Shown: positions 20,141-31,026 of the stretch, one piece after another
How positions within the stretch are numbered: position 1 is the first letter of the stretch
How the letters are laid out: each line of letters opens with the position of its first letter
Source: Duganella levis
Lineage (GTDB): Bacteria > Pseudomonadota > Gammaproteobacteria > Burkholderiales > Burkholderiaceae_D
Direction of reading: 5' to 3'
DNA: 64,000 nt
NCBI RefSeq assembly: GCF_009857605.1
Contig: NZ_WWCT01000009.1
Location: 124,001 to 188,000 of the forward strand
Notes under the pieces: model-generated
Seen by the model: the letters and a program-made list of their open reading frames with translations, nothing else
The model's database searches: none
What the model was told of the DNA's origin: nothing
Translations under genes and position numbers: made by a program

Positions 20141-22963
20141 TTAGCCGGTATTGCGTAGTCCGGCTGCGACACCGTTGATCGACAGGTGAATGCCGCGGTG
20201 CACGCGTTCGTCGGCTTTGCTCTCCGACGACAGGGCGCGGTGGCGCTTGATCAGCTCAACTTGCAAGTGATTCAGCGGGTCCAGATACGCAAAGCGGTTC
20301 TGGATCGAGCGCGCCAGCAGCGGGTTGCCGGCCAGGCGTTCGCCGGCGCCGGTGATGCTTTGCAGGATCTCCAGCGTGTTGGCGTGCTCGTCGGTGATGC
20401 GCTTGAAGATGCGGTCGCGCAGTTCCTTGTCCTGCACCAGCTCGGCGTAACGCGAGGCGATTGCCAGATCGGTCTTGGCCAGCACCATGTCCATGTTGGA
20501 CAGCAGCGTGGCGAACAGCGGCCAGTGCTTGAACATGGCTTGCAGCTGCGCCAGGCGCTCGGCCTGGTCGCCGTCGGCAATCCAGCCGCCGATGGCGCTG
20601 GCGAAACCGTACCAGCCCGGCAGCAGCAGACGGCACTGGCCCCACGAGAAGCCCCATGGAATCGCCCGCAAGTCTTCAATCCGCTTGGTCGACTTGCGCG
20701 AAGCAGGACGCGAACCGAGGTTCAGCTCGGCGATTTCGGCAATCGGCGTGGCGGTGAAGAAGTAGTCGGTGAAGCCCGGGGTTTCATAGACCAGATTGCG
20801 GTAGGCCTTGTAGGCGCGGTCCGAAATCTCGGCCATGATGGTCTCGAACTGATGCAGCTGCGTGCTGTGCGCGGCGTCTTCCGGCTGCGGCAGCAGGCTG
20901 GCTTCCAGCGTCGCGGCGACCAGCAGTTCCAGGTTGCGGCGGCCGATGTCCTTGTTGGAGAACTTGGACGCGATGATCTCGCCCTGTTCGGTCAGACGGA
21001 TCTGGCCGTTGACGGTGCCATGCGGCTGCGCCAGGATGGCGTCGTACGATGGACCGCCGCCACGGCCGACCGTGCCGCCCCGGCCATGGAACAGGCGCAG
21101 CTTGACGCCGGCGTTTTCAAACACCTTGACCAGGTTGGTTTCGGCCTTGTACAGCTCCCAGTTGGAGGTGAGGAAGCCGCCGTCCTTGTTGGAGTCGGAG
21201 TAGCCCAGCATCACTTCCTGGATCTGGCCCTGCTTGGCGATCAGTTGCTTGACCAGCGGGATGGCCATCACGGCTTCCATGATGCCGGAGGCGCGTTGCA
21301 GGTCGGGGATGGTCTCGAACAGCGGGATCACCATCAGGTCCAGTTCCTGCTCGGCGATGCGCAGCAGGCCCAGTTCTTTTTGCAGCAGCAGCACTTCCAG
21401 CAGGTCGGACACGGTCTCGGTGTGCGAGATGATGTAGTTGCGGATCGCGCGCGCGCCGTAGCGGGCACGGATCTGGCGCGCCGCGCGCAGCACGCCCAGC
21501 TCCGATACGGTCTCGGCCGAGTAGTTGATGTACGGCGAATTCAGCAAACGCGGCTGCGCCAGTTCGCCCAGCAGCAGCGCGATCTTGGCGTCTTCGTCCA
21601 GCGCGGCGTAGTCGGCCTGCACACCCGAGGTGGAGAACAGTTCGGCCAGCACGCGCTCATGGATGTCGGACGACTGCCGCATGTCCAGCGAGGCCAGATG
21701 GAAGCCGAAGATGTCGGCCGCGCGCTTCAGCGTGGTCAGGCGCGGCTGCACCAGCACCGCGCCGTGGTTGGCGGTCAGCGAGTCGATCAGCACCTGCAGG
21801 TCGGCGGCGAATTCGGCGGCGCCGTTGTACGGCTCGGCGTGACCGACTTCCTTGCGCAGGATGTTGGTGGCGCCCAGTGCGCGCGCGGTCGAGGCCAGGC
21901 GGGCGTAAATGCCGATCAGCGCGCGGCGATACGGTTCATCGGCGCGGTGGTCGGAGGTGTCGGGCGACTGGTCGGCCAGCGCTTGCAGTTCCGGCGAGCA
22001 GGCCACCATCAGCGTCGAGATCGACAGTTCGGCGCCCAGCGTGTGCGCTTCCTCTAAATAGAAGTCGAGGATGGTGGTGGCCTGGCGCGTCAGGGCGTGC
22101 GACATGGTGTCGCCATTGACGTTGGGATTGCCGTCGCGGTCGCCGCCGATCCAGCTGCCCATCTGCACATACGGTGCGTTGATCGCCTGCGGCTGCTCAT
22201 CGTTGCCGTAGTGGTGGGCGATGTCCTGCTCGATGTCATCGTACAACCCCGGCAGTTCGCGCAGGAAGGTGATGCGGTAGTAGGACAGGGCGTTTTCGAT
22301 TTCGTCGGCCACGGTCAGCTTGGAGTAGCGCAGCATGCGGGTCTGCCACAGCGTGGCGATGCGCGCTTTCAGCAGGTGCATATTGGCGGCCGCTTCCTTC
22401 GGCGTCAGCGGCAGGTCGCGTTCGGCCAGCAGGCGCGCGATGTCGTGCTCGGCGTCGAGGATGGACTTGCGCTGCACTTCGGTCGGGTGGGCGGTCAGCA
22501 CCGGCGAGATCAGCGCCTCCTGGAAGAAGGTGGACACGGTCTCCTGGCTGACGCCGGCTTCCTTCAGCTTGCACAGCGCGTAGTTGACGCTGCCTTGCTG
22601 CGGCTTCGAGCCGGCCAGCAGGTGGGCGCGGCGGCGGCGGATGTGGTGCTGGTCTTCGGCGATATTGGCCAGGTGCGAGAAGTACGAGAAGGCGCGCACC
22701 ACCGAAATGGTTTGCTCCTTGGTCAGGATCTTCAGCATGCCGTCCAGCTCTTTGGCGGCGCCGGCGTCGGCTTCGCGGCGGAAGCGCACGGCGGTCTGGC
22801 GAATGGTCTCGACCACGGCGTAGACTTCCTCGCCCTCCTGGTCGCGCAAGACGTCGCCCAGCAGGCGGCCTAGCAAGCGTATGTCTTCCTTCAATGGCGC
22901 GTCTTTGTCGGCGCCCGGTTGTTCAGCAACGTGTTCGTTCAATGCACTAGATGGATTGGCCAT
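20141..22963 (-). CDS. ppc: phosphoenolpyruvate carboxylase
   Basis: The 940-residue enzyme fixes bicarbonate onto phosphoenolpyruvate to give oxaloacetate, refilling the TCA cycle. The catalytic His159 lies in [12 protein letters not shown]. The glycine-rich loop [19 protein letters not shown] carries the bicarbonate-binding Arg and is followed by LAQPHG. The C-terminus ends in [11 protein letters not shown], typical of the full-length enzyme with its allosteric Asp site. It is transcribed divergently from hemC, which lies 150 bases away, and has its own terminator. Confidence 0.98.
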   Translation of the reverse strand: MANPSSALNEHVAEQPGADKDAPLKEDIRLLGRLLGDVLRDQEGEEVYAVVETIRQTAVRFRREADAGAAKELDGMLKILTKEQTISVVRAFSYFSHLANIAEDQHHIRRRRAHLLAGSKPQQGSVNYALCKLKEAGVSQETVSTFFQEALISPVLTAHPTEVQRKSILDAEHDIARLLAERDLPLTPKEAAANMHLLKARIATLWQTRMLRYSKLTVADEIENALSYYRITFLRELPGLYDDIEQDIAHHYGNDEQPQAINAPYVQMGSWIGGDRDGNPNVNGDTMSHALTRQATTILDFYLEEAHTLGAELSISTLMVACSPELQALADQSPDTSDHRADEPYRRALIGIYARLASTARALGATNILRKEVGHAEPYNGAAEFAADLQVLIDSLTANHGAVLVQPRLTTLKRAADIFGFHLASLDMRQSSDIHERVLAELFSTSGVQADYAALDEDAKIALLLGELAQPRLLNSPYINYSAETVSELGVLRAARQIRARYGARAIRNYIISHTETVSDLLEVLLLQKELGLLRIAEQELDLMVIPLFETIPDLQRASGIMEAVMAIPLVKQLIAKQGQIQEVMLGYSDSNKDGGFLTSNWELYKAETNLVKVFENAGVKLRLFHGRGGTVGRGGGPSYDAILAQPHGTVNGQIRLTEQGEIIASKFSNKDIGRRNLELLVAATLEASLLPQPEDAAHSTQLHQFETIMAEISDRAYKAYRNLVYETPGFTDYFFTATPIAEIAELNLGSRPASRKSTKRIEDLRAIPWGFSWGQCRLLLPGWYGFASAIGGWIADGDQAERLAQLQAMFKHWPLFATLLSNMDMVLAKTDLAIASRYAELVQDKELRDRIFKRITDEHANTLEILQSITGAGERLAGNPLLARSIQNRFAYLDPLNHLQVELIKRHRALSSESKADERVHRGIHLSINGVAAGLRNTG

Positions 22964-23114
22964 GTGTTTTAAGTCACGAAAGGTGAAATATGTCGGTGCG
23001 TAGGCTTATGGCCCGGTTCTGCAAGAAGGTGAGCATGCTAAAATTTGTGATCTTAAACACGCGCGTGGTACTGGCTTGCGCCGGTTAGCGTCAGCTACAG
23101 CGAAAGAACTGGTT

Positions 23115-24143
23115 TTGAAAACATCCGAATTGGTACAAAACTCCCCGTCCAGATTGGTCATTGCGTCGCGGGAGAGCCGCCTCGCCATGTGGCAAGCCGA
23201 ACACGTCCGCGATCGCTTGACATTATTATATCCGCAGTGCGATGTCAAAATTGTCGGAATGACGACCCGTGGCGATCAAATTCTGGATCGCACGTTGTCG
23301 AAGGTGGGGGGCAAGGGCCTGTTTGTGAAAGAACTTGAAGTGGCGATGGCCGAAGGCCGCGCCGATCTGGCCGTGCACTGCCTGAAAGACATGCCGATGG
23401 AGTTGCCTGAAGGCTTCGCCATGGCGGCGGTGATGGAGCGCGAAGATGCGCGCGACGCCTTTGTTTCCATCGATTACGCTTCCCTCGATGAACTGCCGCC
23501 CGGCGCGATGGTCGGCACCAGCAGCCTGCGCCGCCAGGCGCTGATCGCCGCCCGTTATCCGCAGCTGGTGATCAAGCCGCTGCGTGGCAATCTGGATACA
23601 CGTCTGGCCAAGCTGGACCGTGGCGAGTACGCCGCCATCATCCTGGCCGCCGCCGGCCTCAAGCGCCTGGGCCTGGCCGAGCGCATCCGTTCGCTGCTGT
23701 CGCCGGAGACCAGTTTGCCGGCGCCGGGGCAGGGTACGCTGGCGATTGAAATTCCCGAACGCGACGATGGCCTCGACCTGGTCGCACTGCTGGCGCCGCT
23801 GCATCATGCACACAGTGCGCTGGTGTCGATCGCCGAGCGCAAGGTGTCGCAAGTGTTTGGCGGCAGCTGCCAGATTCCGCTGGCGTCCTACGCCACCATC
23901 GACGGCGATCAGATGCACCTGCGCGCCATGGTGGCGACGCCGGACGGCACGCGCATGATCAGCGCCGAAGCGCGCGGCCCGGCCGCCGACGCCGAAGCGC
24001 TAGGCCTGCAAGTGGCTGAGCTGCTGCGGGTGCAGGACGCCGAAGGCATCCTGGCCGCCTGCCTGAGCGAAGCGGCGCAAGCCGACGACGATGCGCGCTC
24101 GGCCGAGCTGGCCGCCAGCGCCGCCGGCAAGTCGGCCGTCTGA
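23115..24143 (+). CDS. hemC: hydroxymethylbilane synthase (porphobilinogen deaminase)
   Basis: HemC joins four porphobilinogen molecules into hydroxymethylbilane in haem synthesis. The signature [14 protein letters not shown], the [10 protein letters not shown] segment and the dipyrromethane-cofactor Cys252 in [10 protein letters not shown] are all present. No ATG lies upstream of the conserved start; I chose TTG 23115 (342 residues), but TTG 23076 or TTG 23133 cannot be excluded. A rare start codon would keep its level low. It is the first gene of the hemC-hemD-hemX-hemY operon, whose promoter shares the gap with ppc; a TAAAAT at 23039 may be its -10. Confidence 0.95.
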   Translation: MKTSELVQNSPSRLVIASRESRLAMWQAEHVRDRLTLLYPQCDVKIVGMTTRGDQILDRTLSKVGGKGLFVKELEVAMAEGRADLAVHCLKDMPMELPEGFAMAAVMEREDARDAFVSIDYASLDELPPGAMVGTSSLRRQALIAARYPQLVIKPLRGNLDTRLAKLDRGEYAAIILAAAGLKRLGLAERIRSLLSPETSLPAPGQGTLAIEIPERDDGLDLVALLAPLHHAHSALVSIAERKVSQVFGGSCQIPLASYATIDGDQMHLRAMVATPDGTRMISAEARGPAADAEALGLQVAELLRVQDAEGILAACLSEAAQADDDARSAELAASAAGKSAV

Positions 24144-24150
24144 TCTGAGG

Positions 24151-24942
24151 ATGGCCGGCGCCGTCGTCATCACCCGTCCTCTGGCGCAAGCCGAGCCGTT
24201 GGCCGCCCGCGTGGCGGCCCTGGGCCGTACGGTCGAAGTGCTGCCGTTGCTGGATATCGCACCGCTGGCCGACCAGCGGCAGCTGCAAGCCACGCTGGCC
24301 CGGCTGGCGGACTATGCGCTGGTGGCCTTCGTCTCGCCCAACGCCATCGATGCCGCGTTCGCGCATATACAACAGTGGCCGCACGGCGTGACGCTGGCGG
24401 TGGTGGGCGAGGGCAGCCGCACCGCGCTGGCCGCGCATGGCGTCACGCCGGACCGCTACCGCATCGTCTGCCCGGCCGACAATGTTCCGAGCGACTCCGA
24501 ACATCTGCTGCAAGCGCTGGACCTGGCGGCCCTGAAAGGCCAGCCGGTGCTGATCATCCGCGGCGAAAGCGGCCGCGAACTGATGGGCGACGGCTTGCGC
24601 GCCGCCGGGGCGCTGGTAGATGTGGTGCCGGCCTACCGCCGTTCGGTGCCGCCGCTGACAGCCGAACTGGCCGCCACGCTGCGCCGTTTGCTGGCGCAGC
24701 AAAACGACTGGATCATTACCAGCTCCGAGGCTTTACGCGGCCTGTGCGGCATCCTGGCCAAGTTGGACTTGCAGCACCCTGACGCGATGCAGCACAATAG
24801 CGTTGTAGCTATGCAACAGCAGCATCTGATCGTGCCCCACGCCCGAATTGCCGAAACGGCAAATAATTTAGGATTTTCCAAGCTGACGCTTACAGGATCA
24901 GGCGACGAACGCCTGCTGGCCGCGTTACAATCATGCCTATGA
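24151..24942 (+). CDS. hemD: uroporphyrinogen-III synthase
   Basis: The ATG at 24151 begins at MAGAVVITRP, which matches the N-terminus of HemD; the upstream extension of the frame lies in the hemC end and is not real. The 263-residue two-domain enzyme closes and inverts ring D of hydroxymethylbilane to make uroporphyrinogen III. Recognisable pieces are ITRPLAQAEPLA, VAFVSPNAIDAAF and ITSSEALRGLC. It starts seven bases after hemC stops, with a GAGG directly touching the ATG, which is an unusually short spacing. Its end overlaps hemX. Confidence 0.93.
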   Translation: MAGAVVITRPLAQAEPLAARVAALGRTVEVLPLLDIAPLADQRQLQATLARLADYALVAFVSPNAIDAAFAHIQQWPHGVTLAVVGEGSRTALAAHGVTPDRYRIVCPADNVPSDSEHLLQALDLAALKGQPVLIIRGESGRELMGDGLRAAGALVDVVPAYRRSVPPLTAELAATLRRLLAQQNDWIITSSEALRGLCGILAKLDLQHPDAMQHNSVVAMQQQHLIVPHARIAETANNLGFSKLTLTGSGDERLLAALQSCL

Positions 24943-26093
24943 ACGATTTGCCTACTTTACCTGACCCAGCCGTCTCGTCCGCCAAAGCCAACGAGATCCC
25001 GCCTGCGGCCACGCCGCCAACGCAGTCTGAACCGAGCCTGCTCGAAACCCTGCAGCAGCCGCAAATGCTGTCGGTGGGGATCCTTGTGCTGGCGATCCTG
25101 CTGGCCGGCCAGGCCTGGTATTCGCATGCGCGGGTGAGCAAGCTGCGCGAGGAAGTGGCGATGCGCCTGCAAAAAGGCGACGCCGTCAATGCCGACACCG
25201 GCAGCCAGGTGCACAGCGTGCAGGAGAGTACCAAGGAGCTGCAAGCCAAGGTCGCGCTGCTGGAAAGCAAGCAGCAGGAAGCGCAGAGCCAGCAACTGGC
25301 GCTGGAGCAGCTGTATCAGGATCTGTCGAAAAACCGCGACGAGTGGGCGCTGACCGAGATCGAGCAAGTGCTGTCGACCGCGTCGCAGCAGCTGCAACTG
25401 GCCGGCAACGTGCCGGGCGCGCTGATCGCGCTGCAGAATGCCGACCGCAGCCTGTCGCGTTCCGACAAGCCGCAATTCATCACCATTCGTCGCGCCATCG
25501 CGCGCGACACCGACAAGCTGAAAGCGCTGCCGAGCGTGGATTCGGTCGGCGTCGCGCTGCGCCTGGACAATGCGATTGCACAGATCGATACGCTGCCGAT
25601 GCTGTCGGACGAAAAACAGGCGCCGCCGGCGCCGGCTGAAAAGAAAGTCAAGACCAAGGTCGTGCACGGCAAGGATGGCAAATCGGTGGTGGTCGAACAG
25701 ACCACCAGCCCATGGCTGCAAGCCTTGCAGGACGGCTGGAACGGCTGGAGCAGCGAAATGTGGAGCGACATGCGCGATCTGGTGCGGGTGCGCAATGTGA
25801 ACACGCCGGACGCGCTGATGCTGTCGCCGACCCAGGCCTACTTCATGCGCGAAAACCTCAAGCTGCGTTTGCTGAATGCGCGCATGGCGCTGTTGTCGCG
25901 TAATGAAGCCGCTTTCCGTGCCGACCTGATCGCGGCGCAGGACGCGCTGGTCAAGTATTTCGACACCCGCGCCCGTTCCACCCAGACCGTGCAGGCATTG
26001 CTGCGCCAGGTGCAGAGCAGCAATCTCGCGATTGAGATGCCGACCCTGGCCGACAGCCTGAACGCGGTGCGCAACTACAAAGCGAAGCCATAG
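24939..26093 (+). CDS. hemX: HemX-type membrane protein of the haem operon
   Basis: The ATG at 24939 overlaps the hemD stop as ATGA, so I prefer it to the ATG at 24933. The 384-residue protein has a short Pro-rich cytoplasmic N-terminus, one membrane helix (about 45-65), a coiled-coil segment rich in Gln, Glu and Lys, and a periplasmic helical domain with WLQALQDGWNGW. This is the HemX family, often mislabelled uroporphyrinogen C-methyltransferase; no methyltransferase motifs are present. Its role in haem synthesis or export is not settled. Confidence 0.9.
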   Translation: MNDLPTLPDPAVSSAKANEIPPAATPPTQSEPSLLETLQQPQMLSVGILVLAILLAGQAWYSHARVSKLREEVAMRLQKGDAVNADTGSQVHSVQESTKELQAKVALLESKQQEAQSQQLALEQLYQDLSKNRDEWALTEIEQVLSTASQQLQLAGNVPGALIALQNADRSLSRSDKPQFITIRRAIARDTDKLKALPSVDSVGVALRLDNAIAQIDTLPMLSDEKQAPPAPAEKKVKTKVVHGKDGKSVVVEQTTSPWLQALQDGWNGWSSEMWSDMRDLVRVRNVNTPDALMLSPTQAYFMRENLKLRLLNARMALLSRNEAAFRADLIAAQDALVKYFDTRARSTQTVQALLRQVQSSNLAIEMPTLADSLNAVRNYKAKP

Positions 26094-26095
26094 TC

Positions 26096-27292
26096 ATGCG
26101 TTTATTTCTCTGGTTAGTCGCCATGATGGCCGCCGCCATCGGTATTGCCGTGACGGCGCGCTTCAATCCGGGCAATGTGGTGCTGTTCTATCCGCCGCAC
26201 CGGATCGACCTGTCGCTGAACTTCTTCGTGGTGCTGGAGCTGGCGCTGTTCGTCTTCCTGTACATCGTGATCCGCGCCTTCCGAGCGACCGTCAAGATGC
26301 CGGGCAAGGTCGCCGCCTACCGCCAGCAAAAGCGCGAGCGCGATGGCAACAAGGGCCTGCGCGAAGCGCTGAAGGCGCTGTTTGAAGGCCGTTTCGGCCA
26401 TGCCGAGAAAGCCGCGCTGCGCGCTTCCGAATTGCCGGAAAACGTCGGCGTCGCATCGCTGATCGGCGCCCGCGCCGCGCACCGCATGCGCCAGTCGGCT
26501 CGCCGCGACCAGTGGCTGAACAAGCTGGTGGACGACAATGCGATGAAAACCGCGCGCCTGATGACCATGACCGAACTGCTGGTCGACGACCATCAGCCGG
26601 AAGCGGCGCTGGAAGCCGTGCGCGAACTGAACGCCAGCGGCACGCGTCACATTCACGCCTTGCAGATGTCGCTGAAAGCGCAGCAGCAGGCCAAGAACTG
26701 GCCGGAAGTGCTGCGCCTGGTACGCTCGCTGGACAAGCACCGCGCGCTGCATCCTGCCCTGTCGTCGCGTCTGCGTGAGCTGGCGTATGACGATTTGCTG
26801 TCCGATGCGTCGCACGATGCTGAATCGCTGCAGCGTGTCTGGAGCACGGTGCCGACGGTCGATCGCATCAAGCCATACGTGGCGTGCCGCGCCGCCGCCG
26901 CGCTGAATGCGCGTGGCCTGCATGACGAGGCGCGTCTGGTGGCGGAAGAATCGCTGGCCGCCGATTGGGACGACCGCGTGGTGCGCACCTACCGCGAAGC
27001 CGCCGCGCCGGCTGGTTCGGCGGCATTGCTGATGCAGATCGAGCATTGCGAGAACTGGGCCAACGCCCGTCCGACCGACGCCGAACTGGCGTTGACGCTG
27101 GGTTCGCTGTGCCTGAAGCAGAAACTGTGGGGCAAGGCGCAGCGCTATCTGGAGCAAGCCTTGTCGGACGCCTCCGACCCGCGCATGGTGCGCGAATCGC
27201 ACCTGAAGCTGGCACAACTGCACGAAGCGCTGGGACAAGACGAAGAAGCCGCCAACCACTACCGCCAGTGCGCACTGGCGACGATCCTCTAA
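26096..27292 (+). CDS. hemY: HemY-family tetratricopeptide membrane protein
   Basis: The 398-residue protein starts with two membrane helices (about 2-20 and 38-58), followed by a long helical domain with TPR-like repeats, for example in AKNWPEVLRLVRSLDKH and LGQDEEAANHYRQ near the end. It begins two bases after hemX and closes the operon. This HemY is the proteobacterial protein found with hemC-hemD-hemX; it is unrelated to the protoporphyrinogen oxidase also called HemY in Bacillus. A coproporphyrin-interacting scaffold role has been proposed for the family. Confidence 0.93.
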   Translation: MRLFLWLVAMMAAAIGIAVTARFNPGNVVLFYPPHRIDLSLNFFVVLELALFVFLYIVIRAFRATVKMPGKVAAYRQQKRERDGNKGLREALKALFEGRFGHAEKAALRASELPENVGVASLIGARAAHRMRQSARRDQWLNKLVDDNAMKTARLMTMTELLVDDHQPEAALEAVRELNASGTRHIHALQMSLKAQQQAKNWPEVLRLVRSLDKHRALHPALSSRLRELAYDDLLSDASHDAESLQRVWSTVPTVDRIKPYVACRAAAALNARGLHDEARLVAEESLAADWDDRVVRTYREAAAPAGSAALLMQIEHCENWANARPTDAELALTLGSLCLKQKLWGKAQRYLEQALSDASDPRMVRESHLKLAQLHEALGQDEEAANHYRQCALATIL

Positions 27293-27296
27293 ACAG

Positions 27297-27323
27297 AAGG
27301 CCGGTCATCACCGGCCTTTTTTT
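27297..27323 (+). terminator. rho-independent terminator of the hem operon
   Basis: AAGGCCGG (27297-27304) pairs with CCGGCCTT (27311-27318), followed by T residues to 27323. It lies just after the hemY stop. Confidence 0.95.
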
Positions 27324-27368
27324 CGTCCGGATATTTTTTTTGTGTTGTCCGGGGTCTTAACTCCAAAT

Positions 27369-28433
27369 TTAGGCAGGGTCGGAGTCGGCTGGGTAGCCTT
27401 CGATTTTCCAGCGCAGCATGCCGCCGGCCAGGTTGGCGACTTTGCTGAAGCCAGCCTTGGTCAGCAGCACGCTGGCCTGCGCCGAGCGCACCCCGGAGCG
27501 GCATACGGCAACAATCGGCTGGTCGCGGTCGAACTCGTCCATGCGGCCGGTTAGCTCCGACAGCGGCACCAGCGTGGCGCCATGCAGGTGGCCCAGCCGG
27601 TCGATGAATTCCGGCGCTTCGCGCACATCGACGATCTGCACCTTGCTCAACCGTTCCAGCAAGGCCATCGGCTCGATTTCCCACACGCCGCTAAAGCGCA
27701 AGGTCAGCGGCGCCCAGTCCGGGGTGTCGGTCGGCGCATCGCCTTCCGGCTTGCCGCAGCGCAGGTTGGCCGGCACAGCCACCGCAATCAGCTTCGGATG
27801 CGGCAGGTTGAGGTTGTTCATGTGGCCGGTGAAATCGCCGACATCGACATCGCCACCCAGCCGTGGGTTGTAGCGCCGCTCCTCCGCCACGCTGGTGACG
27901 GTGATGCCGCGATAGTCGTGGGCCGGATAGAGCAAACAGGCGCCCGGCAGGCTGAGAATCTGCTCATGCACCGAGGCGAACAGCTGCTGCGGACTGCCTT
28001 GCTGGAAGTCGGTGCGGCCGCAGCCGCGTATCAGCAGGCTGTCGCCGGTGAAGGCCATGCTTTCGTCGTCCAGCACATAGGTCAGGCAGCCGCTGGTGTG
28101 GCCGGGCGTGGCGCGCACCGTCAGGTAGCGCGAACCGAAGGTGATGCGGTCGCCGTGTTGCAGGGGCGTATCGGCCTCGGCGGCGCCGGACGCGGCGGAG
28201 ACGGCAATGCGGCTGCCGCTGCGCTGGCGCAGGCGCCAGGCGCCGGTGACATGGTCGGCGTGGACGTGGGTGTCCAGCGTGGCCAGCAGCGTCAGGCCCA
28301 GTTCGTGCACCAGTGCCAGGTCGCGCGGCACCTGTTCGTAGACGGGGTCGATCAGCACGGCTTCGCCGCCATCACCCAGCAGATAGGTGTAGGTGGAGGA
28401 GGTGGGATCGAACAGTTGGCGGAAGATCATCAT
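27369..28433 (-). CDS. persulfide dioxygenase-rhodanese fusion
   Basis: The 354-residue protein joins an ETHE1-like metallo-beta-lactamase domain (about 1-240) to a C-terminal rhodanese domain (about 255-350). The iron-binding motif THVHADH sits at residues 55-61, with further ligands in [22 protein letters not shown] and YPAHDY. The rhodanese active site is CRSGVRS near residue 320, with its Cys intact. Such fusions oxidise glutathione persulfide to sulfite and transfer sulfur, detoxifying sulfide. ATG 28430 is an alternative start. It is divergent from ppa. Confidence 0.92.
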   Translation of the reverse strand: MMIFRQLFDPTSSTYTYLLGDGGEAVLIDPVYEQVPRDLALVHELGLTLLATLDTHVHADHVTGAWRLRQRSGSRIAVSAASGAAEADTPLQHGDRITFGSRYLTVRATPGHTSGCLTYVLDDESMAFTGDSLLIRGCGRTDFQQGSPQQLFASVHEQILSLPGACLLYPAHDYRGITVTSVAEERRYNPRLGGDVDVGDFTGHMNNLNLPHPKLIAVAVPANLRCGKPEGDAPTDTPDWAPLTLRFSGVWEIEPMALLERLSKVQIVDVREAPEFIDRLGHLHGATLVPLSELTGRMDEFDRDQPIVAVCRSGVRSAQASVLLTKAGFSKVANLAGGMLRWKIEGYPADSDPA

Positions 28434-28511
28434 GCGTTATCCGAATAAGGAGAGCCATTATCATAACAAATACCCAACGGTGTTGCGTCGCACAAGCAGT
28501 CTGTACTTGGA

Positions 28512-28517
28512 TATAAT
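28512..28517 (+). promoter_or_regulatory. -10 box (TATAAT) of ppa
   Basis: A consensus -10 lies 39 bases before the ppa start, preceded by TTGGA. The -35 region is weak (TCGCAC at about 18 bases). Confidence 0.6.
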
Positions 28518-28555
28518 GACGCGGTTAAACACAGCCTGTAAACAGAGGAAAATCC

Positions 28556-29095
28556 ATGAGCTTGAACAACGTGCCTTCCGGTAAAGACGTGCCTAACGAC
28601 TTCAACGTCGTCATCGAAATCCCGATGAACGCTGATCCGATCAAATATGAAGTCGACAAAGAGTCGGGCGCGATCTTCGTTGACCGCTTTATGGGTACCG
28701 CGATGCACTACCCATGCAACTACGGCTACGTGCCGAACACCCTGTCGGCTGATGGCGATCCGGTCGATGTGCTGGTCATTACCCCGTTCCCGCTGTTCCC
28801 AGGCGTGGTGGTGCGCTGCCGTCCAATCGGCGTGCTGAAAATGACCGACGAAGCCGGTGAAGACGCCAAAGTACTGGCCGTACCGGTCGACAAGGTGCTG
28901 TCGATCTACAGCCACTGGCAGAAGCCGGAAGATATCAACGAACTGCGCCTGCGCCAGATCCAGCACTTCTTCGAGCACTACAAAGACCTGGAAAAAGGCA
29001 AATGGGTCAAGATCGAAGGCTGGCATGGTCCAGAAGCCGCCAAGGAAGAAATCCTGGCCGGCGTCGCCAACTACCAGAAACAGCCAGCAGCCTGA
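28556..29095 (+). CDS. ppa: inorganic pyrophosphatase
   Basis: The 179-residue family I enzyme hydrolyses pyrophosphate to two phosphates, pulling nucleic-acid and protein synthesis forward. The metal-binding signature DGDPVDVLV is present near residue 66, with the conserved KYEVDKESG and [11 protein letters not shown] stretches and the later EDAKVLAVP. An AGAGGA ribosome-binding site precedes the ATG. It is monocistronic, with its own promoter and a terminator shared with the convergent mqo gene. Confidence 0.98.
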   Translation: MSLNNVPSGKDVPNDFNVVIEIPMNADPIKYEVDKESGAIFVDRFMGTAMHYPCNYGYVPNTLSADGDPVDVLVITPFPLFPGVVVRCRPIGVLKMTDEAGEDAKVLAVPVDKVLSIYSHWQKPEDINELRLRQIQHFFEHYKDLEKGKWVKIEGWHGPEAAKEEILAGVANYQKQPAA

Positions 29096-29115
29096 GTTTT
29101 AGACTCTGCTGAGCG

Positions 29116-29153
29116 AAAAAAAAAGCCCCTCATTCAGAATGAGGGGCTTTTTT
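29116..29153. terminator. bidirectional terminator between ppa and mqo
   Basis: A-rich bases (29116-29124), then GCCCCTCAT, a five-base loop, ATGAGGGGC and a T run form a symmetrical hairpin. With A and T tracts on both sides it can stop transcripts from either direction. Confidence 0.95.
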
Positions 29154-29169
29154 CGTTGTTGCGTACAGA

Positions 29170-30873
29170 TTACAGCGCGATATCAGGCACTTTTTTCACC
29201 ACGCCTGGCGCAGCGTCCGGCGTGGCGCCGGCAACAAAGCCTTCCAGGCTAGGCGAGGCGATGGTCAACTGCAGGGTTTCCGCAGTGGCAGCCCATTCCG
29301 CCGCCAGCAAGTCTGGATGCTCATTCAGCTTTTTGCCGTACGACGGCACGATTTCGCGAATCTTTTCCTGCCAGGCAGCGCTCTTGATCTGCTCAGGGAA
29401 CACTTTTTCCAGCAGCGACAGCATGATCGCCGGCGAGGTCGAGCCGCCTGGCGATGCGCCCAGCAAGGCCGACACCGAGCGGTCTTCCGACACCACGACT
29501 TCGGTACCCAGCTTCAGCACGCCACCTTTGTCAGGCATGTTCTTGATGATCTGCACGCGCTGGCCGGCTTGCCACAGGCGCCAGTCTTCGTCCTTCGCTT
29601 CCGGCATGTAGTGGCGCAGTGCATTCATCTTGTCTTCGCGCGACAGCTCCAGTTGCTGCGCCAGATACTTGACCAATGCAAATTCATGCGCGCCGACTTG
29701 CAGCTGCGGAATGATATTCGACGGCGTGGTGGCCTTGGCGATATCAAAATACGAGCCGTTCTTGAGGAATTTGGTCGACCAGGTAGCGAACGGTCCGAAC
29801 AGCAGCACAGTTTTGCCATCCAGCACGCGGGTATCCAGGTGCGGCACCGACATCGGTGGCGAACCGGTATCCGCCAGGCCGTAGACCTTGGCCAGGTGGC
29901 GCGAAGTAATCGCTGGATTGTCCGTCACCAGGAACTCGCCGCCGACCGGGAAGCCGCCATATTGCTTGGCTTCCGGAATGCCCGACAATTGCAGCAGCGG
30001 CAGCGCGGCACCGCCGGCGCCGATAAAGATGTGGCGCGCGTCAATCGTCTGGATCTTGGACTTGTCCTTGATGTCGAACGCCGATACGCGCCACGAGCCA
30101 TCGTCGTTGCGGGTGATCGAGCGCACTTCAAAGCCGGTGGTGATCTTGCTGCCGTTTTTGCTCAGGTGCTGGTAGAACTGGCGGGTGATCGAGCCCAGGT
30201 TGACGTCGGTGCCGAGCGGCGAGCGGGTCGCGGTGACCATCTCGTCCGGCTTGCGGCCTTCCATCATGATCGGCACCCATTCCTTGATTTTCACCGGATC
30301 GGTGGTCATTTCCATGCCGGCGAACAGCGGCGAGGCTTTCAGCGCGGCGACGCGCTTGGTGATGAACTCGCGGTTCTCCGGACCGAACACCAGGTTCATG
30401 TGCGGCGTCGAGTTGATGAATTCACGCGGATTGCCCAGTACGCCTTTGCGTACCTGGTGCGACCAGAACTGGCGCGAGATCTGGAAGTTCTCGTTGATGC
30501 CGATTGCCTGGGTAATATGCACGACGCCTTTGTCGTCCATCGGGGTGTAGTTCAGTTCGCAGAGCGCGGAGTGACCGGTGCCGGCGTTGTTCCAGCCGTT
30601 GGAGCTTTCTTCTGCAACCTTGTCCAGGCGTTCGAATACTTCGAAGGTCCATTTTGGTTCCAGCTCGGTCAGATAGGTGCCGAGCGTGGCGCTCATGATG
30701 CCGCCGCCGATCAGCAGCACGTCAACCGAACGGTCGGCCTTGGCGGCGCGGAATTGGCCGCCGAAGAAAATCGAGTAACCGCCCCATACGGCCGCAGCGC
30801 CGACAGCGGCGCCGATAAACTGGCGCCGGGAGAAACGCTTGCCACTGGGATTCTTGTTATCTGCTTGAGTCAT
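29170..30873 (-). CDS. mqo: malate:quinone oxidoreductase with a twin-arginine N-terminus
   Basis: The 567-residue FAD enzyme oxidises malate to oxaloacetate and reduces quinone. The Rossmann motif VDVLLIGGGIMSATLGTYL begins near residue 50, followed by SSNGWNNAGTGHSALCELNYTP and later LGASPGGSTSPAIML, all diagnostic. Ahead of the flavin domain is a 45-residue extension with FSRRQFIGAAVGAAAVWGG (RR at 16-17), a twin-arginine signal or anchor. Most MQO enzymes lack this and sit on the cytoplasmic face. It is monocistronic. Confidence 0.95.
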   Translation of the reverse strand: MTQADNKNPSGKRFSRRQFIGAAVGAAAVWGGYSIFFGGQFRAAKADRSVDVLLIGGGIMSATLGTYLTELEPKWTFEVFERLDKVAEESSNGWNNAGTGHSALCELNYTPMDDKGVVHITQAIGINENFQISRQFWSHQVRKGVLGNPREFINSTPHMNLVFGPENREFITKRVAALKASPLFAGMEMTTDPVKIKEWVPIMMEGRKPDEMVTATRSPLGTDVNLGSITRQFYQHLSKNGSKITTGFEVRSITRNDDGSWRVSAFDIKDKSKIQTIDARHIFIGAGGAALPLLQLSGIPEAKQYGGFPVGGEFLVTDNPAITSRHLAKVYGLADTGSPPMSVPHLDTRVLDGKTVLLFGPFATWSTKFLKNGSYFDIAKATTPSNIIPQLQVGAHEFALVKYLAQQLELSREDKMNALRHYMPEAKDEDWRLWQAGQRVQIIKNMPDKGGVLKLGTEVVVSEDRSVSALLGASPGGSTSPAIMLSLLEKVFPEQIKSAAWQEKIREIVPSYGKKLNEHPDLLAAEWAATAETLQLTIASPSLEGFVAGATPDAAPGVVKKVPDIAL

Positions 30874-31026
30874 GGGGATTTACCTTCCTGAGAAATATTG
30901 AAAGTGATAGGCACTTTTCGGCCCTTGTCCCCGTGGTTTTGCGTGCATACCTCAGCTATCCGTCACGGCGGATAGCTGAAAGTATATTCACAAACCTTGT
31001 TCTTATGTTGAGTACGTCGTGCGCGG

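Noticed and set aside
20186..22057. A 623-codon open frame opposite ppc
   Set aside because: It is an antisense shadow; the composition is dominated by Gln, Arg, Val and Asp as expected from reversed codons, and ppc is certain.
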